Of a stretch of 64,000 nt of DNA, positions 44,167 through 52,182 are shown piece by piece. The notes beneath the pieces are model-generated. The model was not told the origin of the DNA. It made no database searches and saw only the letters and a program-made list of their open reading frames with translations. The stretch is from Promicromonospora sp. MEB111 (lineage in GTDB: Bacteria > Actinomycetota > Actinomycetes > Actinomycetales > Cellulomonadaceae), in NCBI RefSeq assembly GCF_030209445.1, contig NZ_JARVSD010000021.1, positions 33,196 to 97,195 on the forward strand. The letters are read 5' to 3'. A program made the translations under genes and the position numbers. Every line of letters starts with the position of its first letter. Within the stretch, counting starts at the first letter, position 1.

Positions 44167-44948
44167 CGGGCCACCTCCTGGCGGTCGCCGGGGTGCACCG
44201 GTGCCTCGCGGGTCGAGGCGAGGATCTCGGCGAGGTGCATGGGCCGCACGCCCGTGCCGCCACGCGAGAGCCCGCCGCCGATGTGCATCAGGCACGACCA
44301 GTCGCCGGCGGTGAGCACCTCGGCGCCCGTGCCGACCACGTCCGCCACCTTGTCGTCGAGCATCGCCGCCGACGTGTCGGCGTTCTTCAACGAGAACGTG
44401 CCGCCGAACCCGCAGCAGCCCTCGGCCTGCTCCAGCGGCAGGAGCTCCAGACCCTCGACCGCCCGCAGCAGCCGTTCGGGCTTGTCACCGACGCCGAGCA
44501 TCCGCAGCGAGTGGCACGTGGGGTGGTAGGTGACGCGGTGCGGGAACCAGGCGCCGACGTCGGTCACGCCGAGCACGTCGACCAGCAGCTCCGAGAGCTC
44601 GTAGGTGCGCGCGGAGACCGCCGTCGCGGTGCGCGCCTCGGAGCTCAGCCCCGCGCGTTCCAGGACCATCTTCTGCTGGTGCCGGATCGAGCCGGTGCAC
44701 GAGCCGGAGGGCACCACGACGGCGTCCCACTCGCCGTCCGCCACCGGGGCGAAGGTCCGCACGTGGTTCCGCACCACCGGCACGGCCTCGGCGAGGTAGC
44801 CGGTGTTCACGTGCATCTGGCCGCAGCACGCCTGCGCGGCCGGGAACACGACCTCGTGGCCCAGCCGCTCCAGGAGCGTGACGACGGCCTTCGGGGCCTG
44901 CGGGAACATCGCGTCGGCGATACAGGTGGCGGCCAGGGCGATACGCAT
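44163..44948 (-). CDS. lutA: LutA, CCG-domain lactate utilisation protein
   Basis: A 261-residue protein with two cysteine-rich CCG domains: QACCGQMHVNTGY near residue 43 and EGCCGFGGTFSLKN near 180, plus YHPTCHSLRMLGVG. These domains bind iron-sulfur or heterodisulfide-type cofactors. The start is ATG 44948 with GGAG 7 bases upstream; a GTG two codons earlier overlaps the SD. It heads the lutABC operon, divergent from the GntR regulator, with two operator arms in the promoter. Confidence 0.92.
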   Translation of the reverse strand: MRIALAATCIADAMFPQAPKAVVTLLERLGHEVVFPAAQACCGQMHVNTGYLAEAVPVVRNHVRTFAPVADGEWDAVVVPSGSCTGSIRHQQKMVLERAGLSSEARTATAVSARTYELSELLVDVLGVTDVGAWFPHRVTYHPTCHSLRMLGVGDKPERLLRAVEGLELLPLEQAEGCCGFGGTFSLKNADTSAAMLDDKVADVVGTGAEVLTAGDWSCLMHIGGGLSRGGTGVRPMHLAEILASTREAPVHPGDRQEVAR

Positions 44949-44964
44949 GGGCACTCTCCTTCGA

Positions 44965-44999
44965 GGTCTGTCCTCACCTTAGCCCACTGTGGACAGACC
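44965..44999. promoter_or_regulatory. Inverted repeat GGTCTGTCC/GGACAGACC in the lutA/GntR promoter
   Basis: GGTCTGTCC (44965-44973) and GGACAGACC (44991-44999) are perfect inverted arms separated by 17 bases. One arm falls between the -35 and -10 of the lutA promoter and the other just downstream. The TGGN5CCA shape of the second arm suits a FadR-type GntR regulator such as the one encoded next to it. Confidence 0.6.
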
Positions 45000-45005
45000 A
45001 CTGAA
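44976..45005 (-). promoter_or_regulatory. Probable lutABC promoter
   Basis: On the minus strand TTCAGT (45005-45000) and TAAGGT (44981-44976) are 18 bases apart. The -10 matches the TANNNT actinobacterial consensus; the -35 is weak. Confidence 0.45.
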
Positions 45006-45010
45006 GTAGC

Positions 45011-45718
45011 ATGGCGACCGTGCGAACCCACGAGCGCGTCCTGGCCCAGATCGAGGCGGGTCTCACCGCGGGCAAGTGGTCCATCGGCGAGCGGCTCCCG
45101 GCGGAGCGGGCGCTCGCGGAGGAGCTGGGTGTGTCCCGCCCGTCCGTACGCGAGGCCATCCGGATCCTGGAGGCGATGGGCATCGTGCGCACCGCCGTCG
45201 GCTCCGGTCCCACCGCGGGTGCCACGGTGATCGACCGGCCCGCGGCCGGCCTGGGTGCGGCGGTGCGGCTGCACGTCGCCTCCGGCACCCTGCCCGTGTC
45301 CGACGTCGTCCGCACGCGCGTGCTGCTGGAGACCGGAGCGGTGCGCGACGCCGCCGAGGGGCGGTGGGACGACGACGCCCTGGAGCCCCTGCGCGGGCAC
45401 CTCGCCGCGATGGCCGAACCCGGGCTCGGCGTGGCCGAGTTCCTGGAGCGCGACCAGGACCTGCACCTCGGGATCGCCCGGCTGGGCGGCAACCAGCTCG
45501 TCGAGGCGATCCTGAGCGGCATGCGGGCCGCCGTCGCCTCCTACGTGGCGGCCGGCGCCGAGGCGGTCGCGGACTGGCCGCGCACCGCGGCGCGCCTGTG
45601 CGCGGAGCACGAGGGCATCGTCGACGCCGTCGTGCGGCACGACGCCGCCGAGGCGGAACGCCTCATGCGCGAGCACATCGAGGGCTTCTACCGCGAGACG
45701 GGCCTGGGCCAGGCGTGA
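45011..45718 (+). CDS. GntR/FadR-family regulator (LldR/LutR-like)
   Basis: A 235-residue regulator. The N-terminal winged helix (about 5-70) has LPAERALAEELGVSRPSVREAIRILEAMG. The C-terminal FCD helical domain (about 90-225) has the expected metal ligands in RDQDLHLGIA, AEHEGIVDAV and REHIEGFY. FCD proteins next to lutABC normally sense lactate and repress the operon. It is divergent from lutA with overlapping operator arms. No good SD precedes ATG 45011. Confidence 0.88.
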   Translation: MATVRTHERVLAQIEAGLTAGKWSIGERLPAERALAEELGVSRPSVREAIRILEAMGIVRTAVGSGPTAGATVIDRPAAGLGAAVRLHVASGTLPVSDVVRTRVLLETGAVRDAAEGRWDDDALEPLRGHLAAMAEPGLGVAEFLERDQDLHLGIARLGGNQLVEAILSGMRAAVASYVAAGAEAVADWPRTAARLCAEHEGIVDAVVRHDAAEAERLMREHIEGFYRETGLGQA

Positions 45719-45721
45719 CGT

Positions 45722-45767
45722 CGTGTCAGGCGCTCAGGTCACCCTGGTGACCTGAGCGCCTGACACG
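45722..45767. terminator. 46-base hairpin (family A) between convergent regulators
   Basis: Arms of 22 bases (45722-45743 and 45746-45767) pair perfectly around a CT centre and carry the family A core CAGGTCACC/GGTGACCTG. It begins 4 bases after the GntR stop and abuts the MarR stop. Confidence 0.8.
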
Positions 45768-46283
45768 TCACCGGGCGTCCGGCGCAGCCGCGCCCGGCCG
45801 GGTCGCCTGGACCACCGTGCGGCACGGGTCGTGGTCCGGGCCGGTGCCCGTGGCGGCCTGCTCCAGCAGCTCGCGGAGCACCGCGCGCTGCGCCGGCTCG
45901 AGCCCGGAGAGCAGCTCCTCCTCCGCCGCGGCCACGCGCGCGTCCATCGCGGCGAGCACCTCCAGCCCGTGGTCCGTCGCGACGATGCGGCGCGCCCGAC
46001 GGTCGGCCGGGTCCTGCTGCCGCTCGACCAGTCCGCAACCCTCGAAGGCGTCGAGCAGGTAGGTCATGACCGTGCGGTCGATCCCGAGCGAGGCGGCGAG
46101 CGCGGCCTGGCTCGGCAGATCGCCGTGCACCACGGCCGTGAGCAGCTGGTAGCCGCGCGTGCCCTGGGGCAGGTCGTCGGCGGCGGCGTCGACCCGGGCG
46201 CTCCACTCGCGCAGGAGCGCGGCGAGCGACCAGCCGAACAGGGAGTGCTGGCCCGTGCGGGTCTCGGTGGGCGCGGTGCTCAT
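45768..46283 (-). CDS. MarR-family regulator
   Basis: A 171-residue winged-helix regulator. The recognition region DLPSQAALAASLGIDRTVMTYLLDAFEGCGLVERQQDPADRRARR is the MarR signature with its wing. It is divergent from the LLM/FAD fusion gene, and a perfect inverted repeat lies between them. It likely represses itself and the oxidoreductase and responds to a phenolic or other small ligand; the ligand is unknown. Confidence 0.88.
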   Translation of the reverse strand: MSTAPTETRTGQHSLFGWSLAALLREWSARVDAAADDLPQGTRGYQLLTAVVHGDLPSQAALAASLGIDRTVMTYLLDAFEGCGLVERQQDPADRRARRIVATDHGLEVLAAMDARVAAAEEELLSGLEPAQRAVLRELLEQAATGTGPDHDPCRTVVQATRPGAAAPDAR

Positions 46284-46332
46284 GCCCCCATCCTAGGGGA
46301 ATGTGCAGCGAACCAGAAGAGTTGTGAGTAAT

Positions 46333-46353
46333 ATCGTCTGCTAGACAGACGAT
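46333..46353. promoter_or_regulatory. MarR-type operator with overlapping -10
   Basis: ATCGTCTG (46333-46340) and CAGACGAT (46346-46353) are a perfect 8-base inverted repeat around 5 bases. A TAATAT hexamer (46329-46334) at its left edge is a candidate -10 for the oxidoreductase gene; I see no clear -35. Confidence 0.65.
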
Positions 46354-46402
46354 CTGCCGCGAGGCGCGGCAGGCGCAGAGCGACACGAGGGACACCGCAC
46401 GC

Positions 46403-48712
46403 ATGACCGACTACGGGCACGACCTGCTCTTCGGCACCTTCATCACCCCGGCCAACGCGGACCCGCAGGTTCCCGTCCGGCTCGCCCAGCTCTCCGAGCA
46501 GCTGGGCCTGGACCTGGTCACGTTCCAGGACCACCCGTACCAGCCGTCGTTCCTGGACACCTGGACGCTCCTGTCGTGGGTGGCCGCGCAGACCGAGCGC
46601 ATCCACCTCTCCGGGAACGTGCTCAACCTGGGCATGCGCCCGCCCGCCCACCTCGCGCGCGCCGCCGCGAGCCTCGACCTGCTCAGCGGCGGGCGCTTCG
46701 AGATGGGCGTGGGCACGGGCGGCTTCTGGGATGCCATGGTCGCGATGGGCGCCACGCGTCTGACGCCCGGCGAGGGCGTCACCGCCCTCGAGGAGGGCAT
46801 CGAGATCATGCGCGGCATCTGGGACGCCGGGAACCGCACGCCGCTGCGCGTGCCCGGGCAGTTCCACCACGTCGACGGCGCCAAGCGCGGCCCGGCCCCC
46901 GCGCACGACATCCCCGTCTGGCTCGGGGCCTACAAGAAGCGGATGCTCCGGCTCACCGGTGCCAAGGCCGACGGCTGGCTGCCCTCGCTGCCCTACTTCA
47001 AGGAGGGCGACCTGGCGCGCGGCAACGCGACCATCGACGAGGCGGCCGAGGAGGCCGGGCGCTCGCCGAGCGAGATCCGCCGCCTGCTGAACCTCGGTGG
47101 TTCCATTGCCGACCGGTCCACCGGCCCGCTGCAGGGCCCGGCCGACCAGTGGGTCGAGGAGCTCACCCTCATGGCGCTGGAGGACGGCGTCAGCGGGTTC
47201 ATCGCCATGGGCGACGACCCCGACCAGATCCGCGCGTTCGCGCAGGAGGTGGCGCCCGCCGTCCGGGAGGCCGTGGCGGCGGAGCGGCGCTCCGCCGGGA
47301 CGACGCCGGCGGCGGCCCGCCGGGGCGCGACGGCGCTGGCCGCGCGCCGCACCGGCATCGACTACGACTCGCTCCCGCCGGAGCTCGCAGCGCACGCCGT
47401 GGAGCCCGGCGACCGGGAGTACGGCGCGGTGCGGCACAACTACCTCCGGTCCGGTGCCCCGGGCCTGGTGCTGCGGCCGCAGGGCGTCGACGAGGTCGCG
47501 TCCGGGCTGGCGTGGGTGCAGAAGCAGGACGTCGAGTTCGCCGTCCGCTCCGCGGGGCACGGCATCTCCGGCCGCTCCACGAACGACGGCGGCGTGGTGC
47601 TCAGCCTGAGCCGGATGCGCTCGGTCGAGGTGGTCGACGAGGCCACGCGCCGGGTGCGGATCGGCGCCGGGGCCACCTGGGGCGAGGTCGCGGAGATCCT
47701 GGCCCCGCGCGGCTGGGCCATCACGTCGGGCGACTACGGCGGCGTGGGCGTCGGCGGGCTCGGCACGACCGGGGGCATCGGCTTCCTGGGCCGGCTCCAG
47801 GGTCTGACCATCGACCACGTGGTTGCCGCGGAGGTCGTCACGGCCGACGGGCGCGTGCTGCACGCCTCGCGCGACGAGCACCCGGACCTGTTCTGGGCGC
47901 TGCGCGGGGCCGGCGGCAACATGGGCGTGGTCACCTGGCTGGAGGTCGAGGCCGGCGCAGTCGGCGACGTGGTCTTCTCCCAGATGACGCTGGACGCCTC
48001 CGACACGGCCGGCCTGCTGGAGCGCTGGGGCGCGACCGTCGAGGCGGCGCCGCGCGGGCTCACGTCGTTCATGATCCTGGGCGGCGGACGGCGCGGGCAG
48101 ACGCCGATGGCGCAGCTCCTGACCGTGTTCGCGGCCGAGGGCGCCGACGCCGACCCGGACGAGGCGATCGCCCAGCTCGAGCTCCTGGCCGACGCCGGCC
48201 CGCTGCTCGGGCACCAGGCCCAGCTCCTGCCGTACTCGGGCGTGGTGCGCAAGGAGGACGCCCACCACTCCGGCGGCGGCGACCCGTCGGCGCGGTCCGG
48301 CCTGCTGACGCACCTGGACCAGGGCACCAGCCGGGCGATCGAGCGCCTGCTGGGCACCGGTGAGTCGTACTTCACGTCGATCCGGGCCACGGGCGGGGCG
48401 GGGAACGACGTCGCCCCGGACGCGACCGCCTACGCGCACCGGCACCAGAACTTCGCGCTCTCGGCCCTGGGCTCGAACCAGGACCGGCTCAACCAGGCGT
48501 GGGACACCGAGATCGGGTCCGTGATGGACGGCTCGTACCTGTCGTTCGACACCGACAGCCGGCCCGAGCGGCTGCTGGAGGCGTTCCCGGAGCCGACGTA
48601 CACGCGGCTGCGGGAGGTGAAGGCGGTCTACGATCCCTCGAACGTCTTCCGGACGAACTTCCCGATCCCGCCGGCCGACCCGGCCGAGGTCACCTCGGGG
48701 AGCGATGCCTGA
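46403..48712 (+). CDS. Fused LLM-class flavin oxidoreductase and FAD-linked (BBE-type) oxidase
   Basis: A 769-residue two-enzyme fusion. Residues about 1-300 are a luciferase-like monooxygenase (LLM) domain (LSEQLGLDLVTFQDHPYQPSFLDTW; LDLLSGGRFEMGVGTGGFW) that would use reduced FMN or F420. A polar Ala/Arg linker (about 300-325) leads to a berberine-bridge-type FAD domain (about 340-769) with RSAGHGISGRSTNDGG, where H386 is the usual covalent FAD anchor. VGVGGLGTTGGIGFLGR and the C-terminal YDPSNVFRTNFPIPP are also typical. No signal peptide. Both flavin domains look intact. The substrate is unknown; MarR control suggests a xenobiotic or phenolic compound. Confidence 0.88.
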   Translation: MTDYGHDLLFGTFITPANADPQVPVRLAQLSEQLGLDLVTFQDHPYQPSFLDTWTLLSWVAAQTERIHLSGNVLNLGMRPPAHLARAAASLDLLSGGRFEMGVGTGGFWDAMVAMGATRLTPGEGVTALEEGIEIMRGIWDAGNRTPLRVPGQFHHVDGAKRGPAPAHDIPVWLGAYKKRMLRLTGAKADGWLPSLPYFKEGDLARGNATIDEAAEEAGRSPSEIRRLLNLGGSIADRSTGPLQGPADQWVEELTLMALEDGVSGFIAMGDDPDQIRAFAQEVAPAVREAVAAERRSAGTTPAAARRGATALAARRTGIDYDSLPPELAAHAVEPGDREYGAVRHNYLRSGAPGLVLRPQGVDEVASGLAWVQKQDVEFAVRSAGHGISGRSTNDGGVVLSLSRMRSVEVVDEATRRVRIGAGATWGEVAEILAPRGWAITSGDYGGVGVGGLGTTGGIGFLGRLQGLTIDHVVAAEVVTADGRVLHASRDEHPDLFWALRGAGGNMGVVTWLEVEAGAVGDVVFSQMTLDASDTAGLLERWGATVEAAPRGLTSFMILGGGRRGQTPMAQLLTVFAAEGADADPDEAIAQLELLADAGPLLGHQAQLLPYSGVVRKEDAHHSGGGDPSARSGLLTHLDQGTSRAIERLLGTGESYFTSIRATGGAGNDVAPDATAYAHRHQNFALSALGSNQDRLNQAWDTEIGSVMDGSYLSFDTDSRPERLLEAFPEPTYTRLREVKAVYDPSNVFRTNFPIPPADPAEVTSGSDA

Positions 48713-48780
48713 CATGTCCGCCTTGTGACGCTGGGTTGTGGATAACTTCACGTGCGTGTGGGTGAGAACCCGTAGGTTCG

Positions 48781-48805
48781 ACGCGTCCGGGACGGCCGGA
48801 CGCGT
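48781..48805. other. Short perfect hairpin upstream of the SprT-like gene
   Basis: ACGCGTCCGG (48781-48790) pairs with CCGGACGCGT (48796-48805) around GACGG. It ends 31 bases before the SprT-like ATG and might be the terminator of the upstream fusion gene or a leader structure. Confidence 0.4.
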
Positions 48806-48836
48806 TCCACCGCTCACGACCACCGCAGGGGTACCC

Positions 48837-49451
48837 ATGAACCTTGTCGCCGCCTCGCGCCTCGCGCGCGACCTGATGGACCAGCACGGGCTGAAGACCT
48901 GGACGTTCGAGTTCGACGACGCCGTCCGGCGCGCCGGGATGTGCAGCTACGGCAAACGGCGCATCAGCCTGTCCGCGCCGCTCACGCGCATCCACGACGA
49001 GCGGGAGGTGCGGGACACGATCCTGCACGAGGTGGCGCACGCGCTCGCGGGTCCCAAGGCGAAGCACGGCCCGGCGTGGCGCGAGGTGGCGGTGCGGATC
49101 GGGTGCTCGGGGCTGCGCTGCGTGGACCCGTCGGCGCCGTCGATCGACGGGCCGTGGGTGGGCACGTGCCCGGCCGGTCACCGGAGCACCCGGTTCCGGC
49201 GGCCGCCGGGCATCATGTCCTGCCGCTCGTGCGGTCCCCGGTTCGCCCTGGCCAACCTCATCGCGTGGACCTACAAGGGGCGCAACGCGGCCATGGGGGA
49301 GCGGTACGACTCCCAGCTGCGCGGGGCCTTCCGCGAGGTGGGCGAGGTGCCGGCCACCGGACCGGGCGCCGAGGAGCGCGTGGCGCGGGCGGCGCGGGAG
49401 CTCACTGCCGGGACCGTCATGGAGCCGTTCGACCTCGGCGCGCTACGTTGA
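48837..49451 (+). CDS. SprT-like zinc metalloprotease-domain protein
   Basis: A 204-residue protein. The zinc site HEVAH is at residues 64-68 with a third ligand His77 (KHGPAW), as in SprT/Spartan-like domains. A following zinc-ribbon-like region has GTCPAGH and CRSCG. ATG 48837 has GCAGGGG upstream; an in-frame ATG 33 codons earlier would span a hairpin. It should be a cytoplasmic protein possibly acting on DNA-protein crosslinks, based on distant Spartan homology. The ketosynthase gene begins 4 bases downstream, so they may be cotranscribed. Confidence 0.82.
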   Translation: MNLVAASRLARDLMDQHGLKTWTFEFDDAVRRAGMCSYGKRRISLSAPLTRIHDEREVRDTILHEVAHALAGPKAKHGPAWREVAVRIGCSGLRCVDPSAPSIDGPWVGTCPAGHRSTRFRRPPGIMSCRSCGPRFALANLIAWTYKGRNAAMGERYDSQLRGAFREVGEVPATGPGAEERVARAARELTAGTVMEPFDLGALR

Positions 49452-49455
49452 CCTC

Positions 49456-50490
49456 ATGGCTACCGCTCTCACGCTCCCGTCCGGCGCCGCCGGCTCCCGC
49501 ATCGTCGGCCTGGGGCACCACCAGCCACCGCAGACGCTGACGAACGACGACATCGCCCAGCGGGTCGAGACCAACGACGAGTGGATCCGGTCGCGCACCG
49601 GCATCGTCACGCGTCACGTGGCGGCCGACGACGTCACCGTCGCCGAGATGGCGACCGCCGCGGCGGAGCACGCGCTGGCCGACGCCGGCCTGACCGCCGA
49701 CGCCGTGGACCTGGTGATCGTCGCGACGGCCACCAACGACGACCGGTCGCCGAACACGGCCGGCCGGGTGGCCTATGCGCTGCACACGGGCGTCCAGCCC
49801 GGCGCCTCCACGCCGGAGGGCGAGGAGGCGCCGGACCTGCGCAACGTGGTGGGCCCGGCGGCGCTGGACCTCAACGTGGCGTGCTCCGGGTTCGCGCACG
49901 GGGTCGGTGTGGCCGACCAGGCGATCCGTACGGGTTCCGCGCGCACGGCGCTGGTGATCGGCGCGGAGAAGCTCACCGCGTACACCGACTGGACCGACCG
50001 CTCGACGTGCATCCTCACGGCGGACGGCGCCGGGGCGGCGGTGCTGCAGGCGGCGGACGCGCCCGCCGTCGGGCCCGTGGTGTGGGGCACCGAGCCGGAG
50101 CTCACGCCGGCGGTGCGCATCGAGGCGCCGGAGGTGAAGTTCCAGCAGGACGGCCGCTCGGTGTTCAAGTGGGCCATCACGCGCGCCGCGGACCGGGCGC
50201 GGGACGTCGTGGCGGCGTCCGGGCTGAGCCTCGACGACGTCGAGGTGCTCGTGGCGCACCAGGCGAACCTGCGGATCATCGAGCCGCTGGCCAAGGCGCT
50301 CGGCATGGAGGGCAAGGTGGTCGTCACGGACATCACCGAGTCGGGCAACACGTCGGCGGCGTCGATCCCCCTGGGGCTGTCCAAGTGGTGGCACGCGGGC
50401 AAGATCCCCGCGGGCGCGCCCGCGCTGCTGTTCGGGTTCGGCGGCGGGTTCGCCTGGGCGGGCCAGGTGGTGATCACGCCGGAGCGGTGA
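49456..50490 (+). CDS. 3-oxoacyl-ACP synthase III-like ketosynthase
   Basis: A 344-residue thiolase-fold enzyme. The KAS III triad C143 (NVACSGF), H268 (VAHQANLR) and N298 (ESGNTSAASIP) is complete. ETNDEWIRSRTGIVTRH is the family's N-terminal signature. FabH proteins condense an acyl-CoA with malonyl-ACP. No other fatty-acid genes flank it, so it may be a dedicated or secondary copy. A segment TGVQPGASTPEGEEAPDLRN appears to be an insertion relative to typical FabH. It starts 4 bases after the SprT-like stop. Confidence 0.85.
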   Translation: MATALTLPSGAAGSRIVGLGHHQPPQTLTNDDIAQRVETNDEWIRSRTGIVTRHVAADDVTVAEMATAAAEHALADAGLTADAVDLVIVATATNDDRSPNTAGRVAYALHTGVQPGASTPEGEEAPDLRNVVGPAALDLNVACSGFAHGVGVADQAIRTGSARTALVIGAEKLTAYTDWTDRSTCILTADGAGAAVLQAADAPAVGPVVWGTEPELTPAVRIEAPEVKFQQDGRSVFKWAITRAADRARDVVAASGLSLDDVEVLVAHQANLRIIEPLAKALGMEGKVVVTDITESGNTSAASIPLGLSKWWHAGKIPAGAPALLFGFGGGFAWAGQVVITPER

Positions 50491-50551
50491 CCCCGGTCGC
50501 GGGCGCTCGCCTGCCGGAGCGGTGCCGGCCGGGTGACCCGGCGGAGGGCAT

Positions 50552-50585
50552 GGACAGCGCTTTCCCGGCGTCGTATCGTTTCAAT
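50552..50585. promoter_or_regulatory. Two LacI-like half or pseudo-sites before the second Gfo/Idh/MocA gene
   Basis: GGACAGCGCTTTCC (50552-50565) is close to the GGAATGCGCTTTCC site at 35507. About 10 bases later TATCGTTTCAAT (50574-50585) contains the right half ATCGTTTCAA of the rhamnose-operon operator. The gene may therefore respond to two LacI regulators. Confidence 0.45.
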
Positions 50586-50629
50586 CCCATCCACCCGACG
50601 TCGACGACGACCGAAGGAGCTCTCCACCG

Positions 50630-52039
50630 ATGCCCGAGCCGACCACTGAGCCGACCACCGAGCCGATCACCGGTCCGACCCAAGAGCCTGTGCCGCCGTC
50701 GGGCCCGCTGCCCGAGGGGCGCCGCCGCTACGCGGTGGTGGGGACGGGGCACCGTGCGTCCATGTACGTCGACGCCCTGATCGGCACCCACGCGCCCGAC
50801 GGCGAGATCGTCGCCTGGGTCGAGCCCAACCCCGTGCGCGCAGCGGCCTACGAGGCGCGCGTCGCCGCCGCGTTCGGCGGCGTCCGCCCCGTGTACGGGC
50901 CGGACGACCTGGAGAAGGCGATCGCGGAGCAGTCCGTCGACCGCGTGATCGTCACGTCGATCGACCGCACGCACGGCGACCTCGTCACCCGCGCCCTGCG
51001 GGCCGGCGCCGACGTCGTCGTGGAGAAGCCCATCGCCGCGCACCCCGACCAGGCCCGGCAGATCGTGGACGCCGTGGCCGAGACGGGCCGCGACCTGGTC
51101 ACGACGTTCAACTACCGCTACTCGCCCCGCAACAGCGCATTGCGCGAGGTGATCGCGAGCGGCGAGATCGGGCGCGTGCTGTCGGTCCACTTCGACTGGG
51201 CTCTCGACACCGTGCACGGCGCCGACTACTTCCGCCGCTGGCACCGCGAGAAGGTGAACAACGGCGGCCTGCTGGTGCACAAGTCGAGCCACCACTTCGA
51301 CCTGGTCAACTGGTGGATCGACGGCGTGCCGCAGCGTGTCTTCGCCACGGGCGGCCGGCGCTTCTACGGCGACGACGGCGCGCACGAGTCCGGCTACGAG
51401 CCCACGGCCGGCGAGCGCGCCCTGAACGAGCGTGGCATCGACCCGTGGCAGCTCTCCGTGGAGGACAACGAGTGGCTGTCCACCCTCTACGGGCCCGAGG
51501 CCCAGGCGGTCGACGGTTACGTGCGCAACCGCTCGGTGTTCGACGCGGGCATCACCACCGAGGACACGCTCGGTCTCGTCGTCGAGTACGAGGGCGGCGC
51601 GCTGCTGACCTACTCGCTCACCGCGCACGCGCCCTGGGAGGGCTACCGCGTGGTGGTCAACGGCACGCGCGGCCGGGCGGAGCTGGAGGTCACCGAGCGC
51701 GGGTCGGTGGAGTTCGGCGACAAGGCCGCGATCCTCGACCCGAGCGCGACCGAGGTGTTCGAGGAGGACCTGGTACGGCCCATCGGCGAGCGGCTCGTGG
51801 TGCAGCGGCACTGGGAGCGCGCCGAGGAGCGGCCGATCGTGCGCGGTGGCGGCGGGCACGGCGGCGGTGACGCGCTGCTGCTGGCCGACGTCTTCAGGCC
51901 GTCGTCCGAGCCCGACCCGCTGGCCCGCGCGGCCGGCTACGTCGACGGCGTCCGGGCGTCGTCGGTCGGCTACGCGGGCAACCGCTCGCTGGAGACGGGC
52001 GCCCCGGTCCCGGTCAAGGACCTGAACCTGGGCATCTGA
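50630..52039 (+). CDS. Gfo/Idh/MocA-family oxidoreductase
   Basis: A 469-residue dehydrogenase, longer than the usual 330-390. An N-terminal Thr/Pro/Glu-rich extension (residues 1-30, EPTTEPTTEP) precedes the Rossmann start RRYAVVGTGHRASMYVDAL. The family signature ADVVVEKPIAAHPDQA follows. The substrate domain carries VHFDWALDTVHGADYFRRWHR and KSSHHFDLVNWW with the likely catalytic His. GAAGGAG precedes ATG 50630. The substrate is an unknown sugar derivative. It stands alone between a ketosynthase gene and a convergent transporter. Confidence 0.88.
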   Translation: MPEPTTEPTTEPITGPTQEPVPPSGPLPEGRRRYAVVGTGHRASMYVDALIGTHAPDGEIVAWVEPNPVRAAAYEARVAAAFGGVRPVYGPDDLEKAIAEQSVDRVIVTSIDRTHGDLVTRALRAGADVVVEKPIAAHPDQARQIVDAVAETGRDLVTTFNYRYSPRNSALREVIASGEIGRVLSVHFDWALDTVHGADYFRRWHREKVNNGGLLVHKSSHHFDLVNWWIDGVPQRVFATGGRRFYGDDGAHESGYEPTAGERALNERGIDPWQLSVEDNEWLSTLYGPEAQAVDGYVRNRSVFDAGITTEDTLGLVVEYEGGALLTYSLTAHAPWEGYRVVVNGTRGRAELEVTERGSVEFGDKAAILDPSATEVFEEDLVRPIGERLVVQRHWERAEERPIVRGGGGHGGGDALLLADVFRPSSEPDPLARAAGYVDGVRASSVGYAGNRSLETGAPVPVKDLNLGI

Positions 52040-52094
52040 CCCGACGGCCGGGTCCAGTTCTACCTGGGTGACCTCTCCGCGACCGTAGCCCTCC

Positions 52095-52158
52095 CCTTCG
52101 AGACCTAAGTTTCTTCGCTTTGGGCCGCCCCAAAGCGAAGAAACTTAGGTCTCGAAGG
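52095..52158. terminator. 64-base hairpin (family C) between convergent genes
   Basis: A perfect 30-base arm (52095-52124, starting CCTTCGAGACCTAAGTTTCT) pairs with 52129-52158 around CCGC. The block TTTCTTCGCTTT is shared with the hairpin at 40580. It separates the stops of the dehydrogenase and the AEC transporter. Confidence 0.8.
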
Positions 52159-52182
52159 AGAGGCCCTCCGCCGGGGAGGCCG

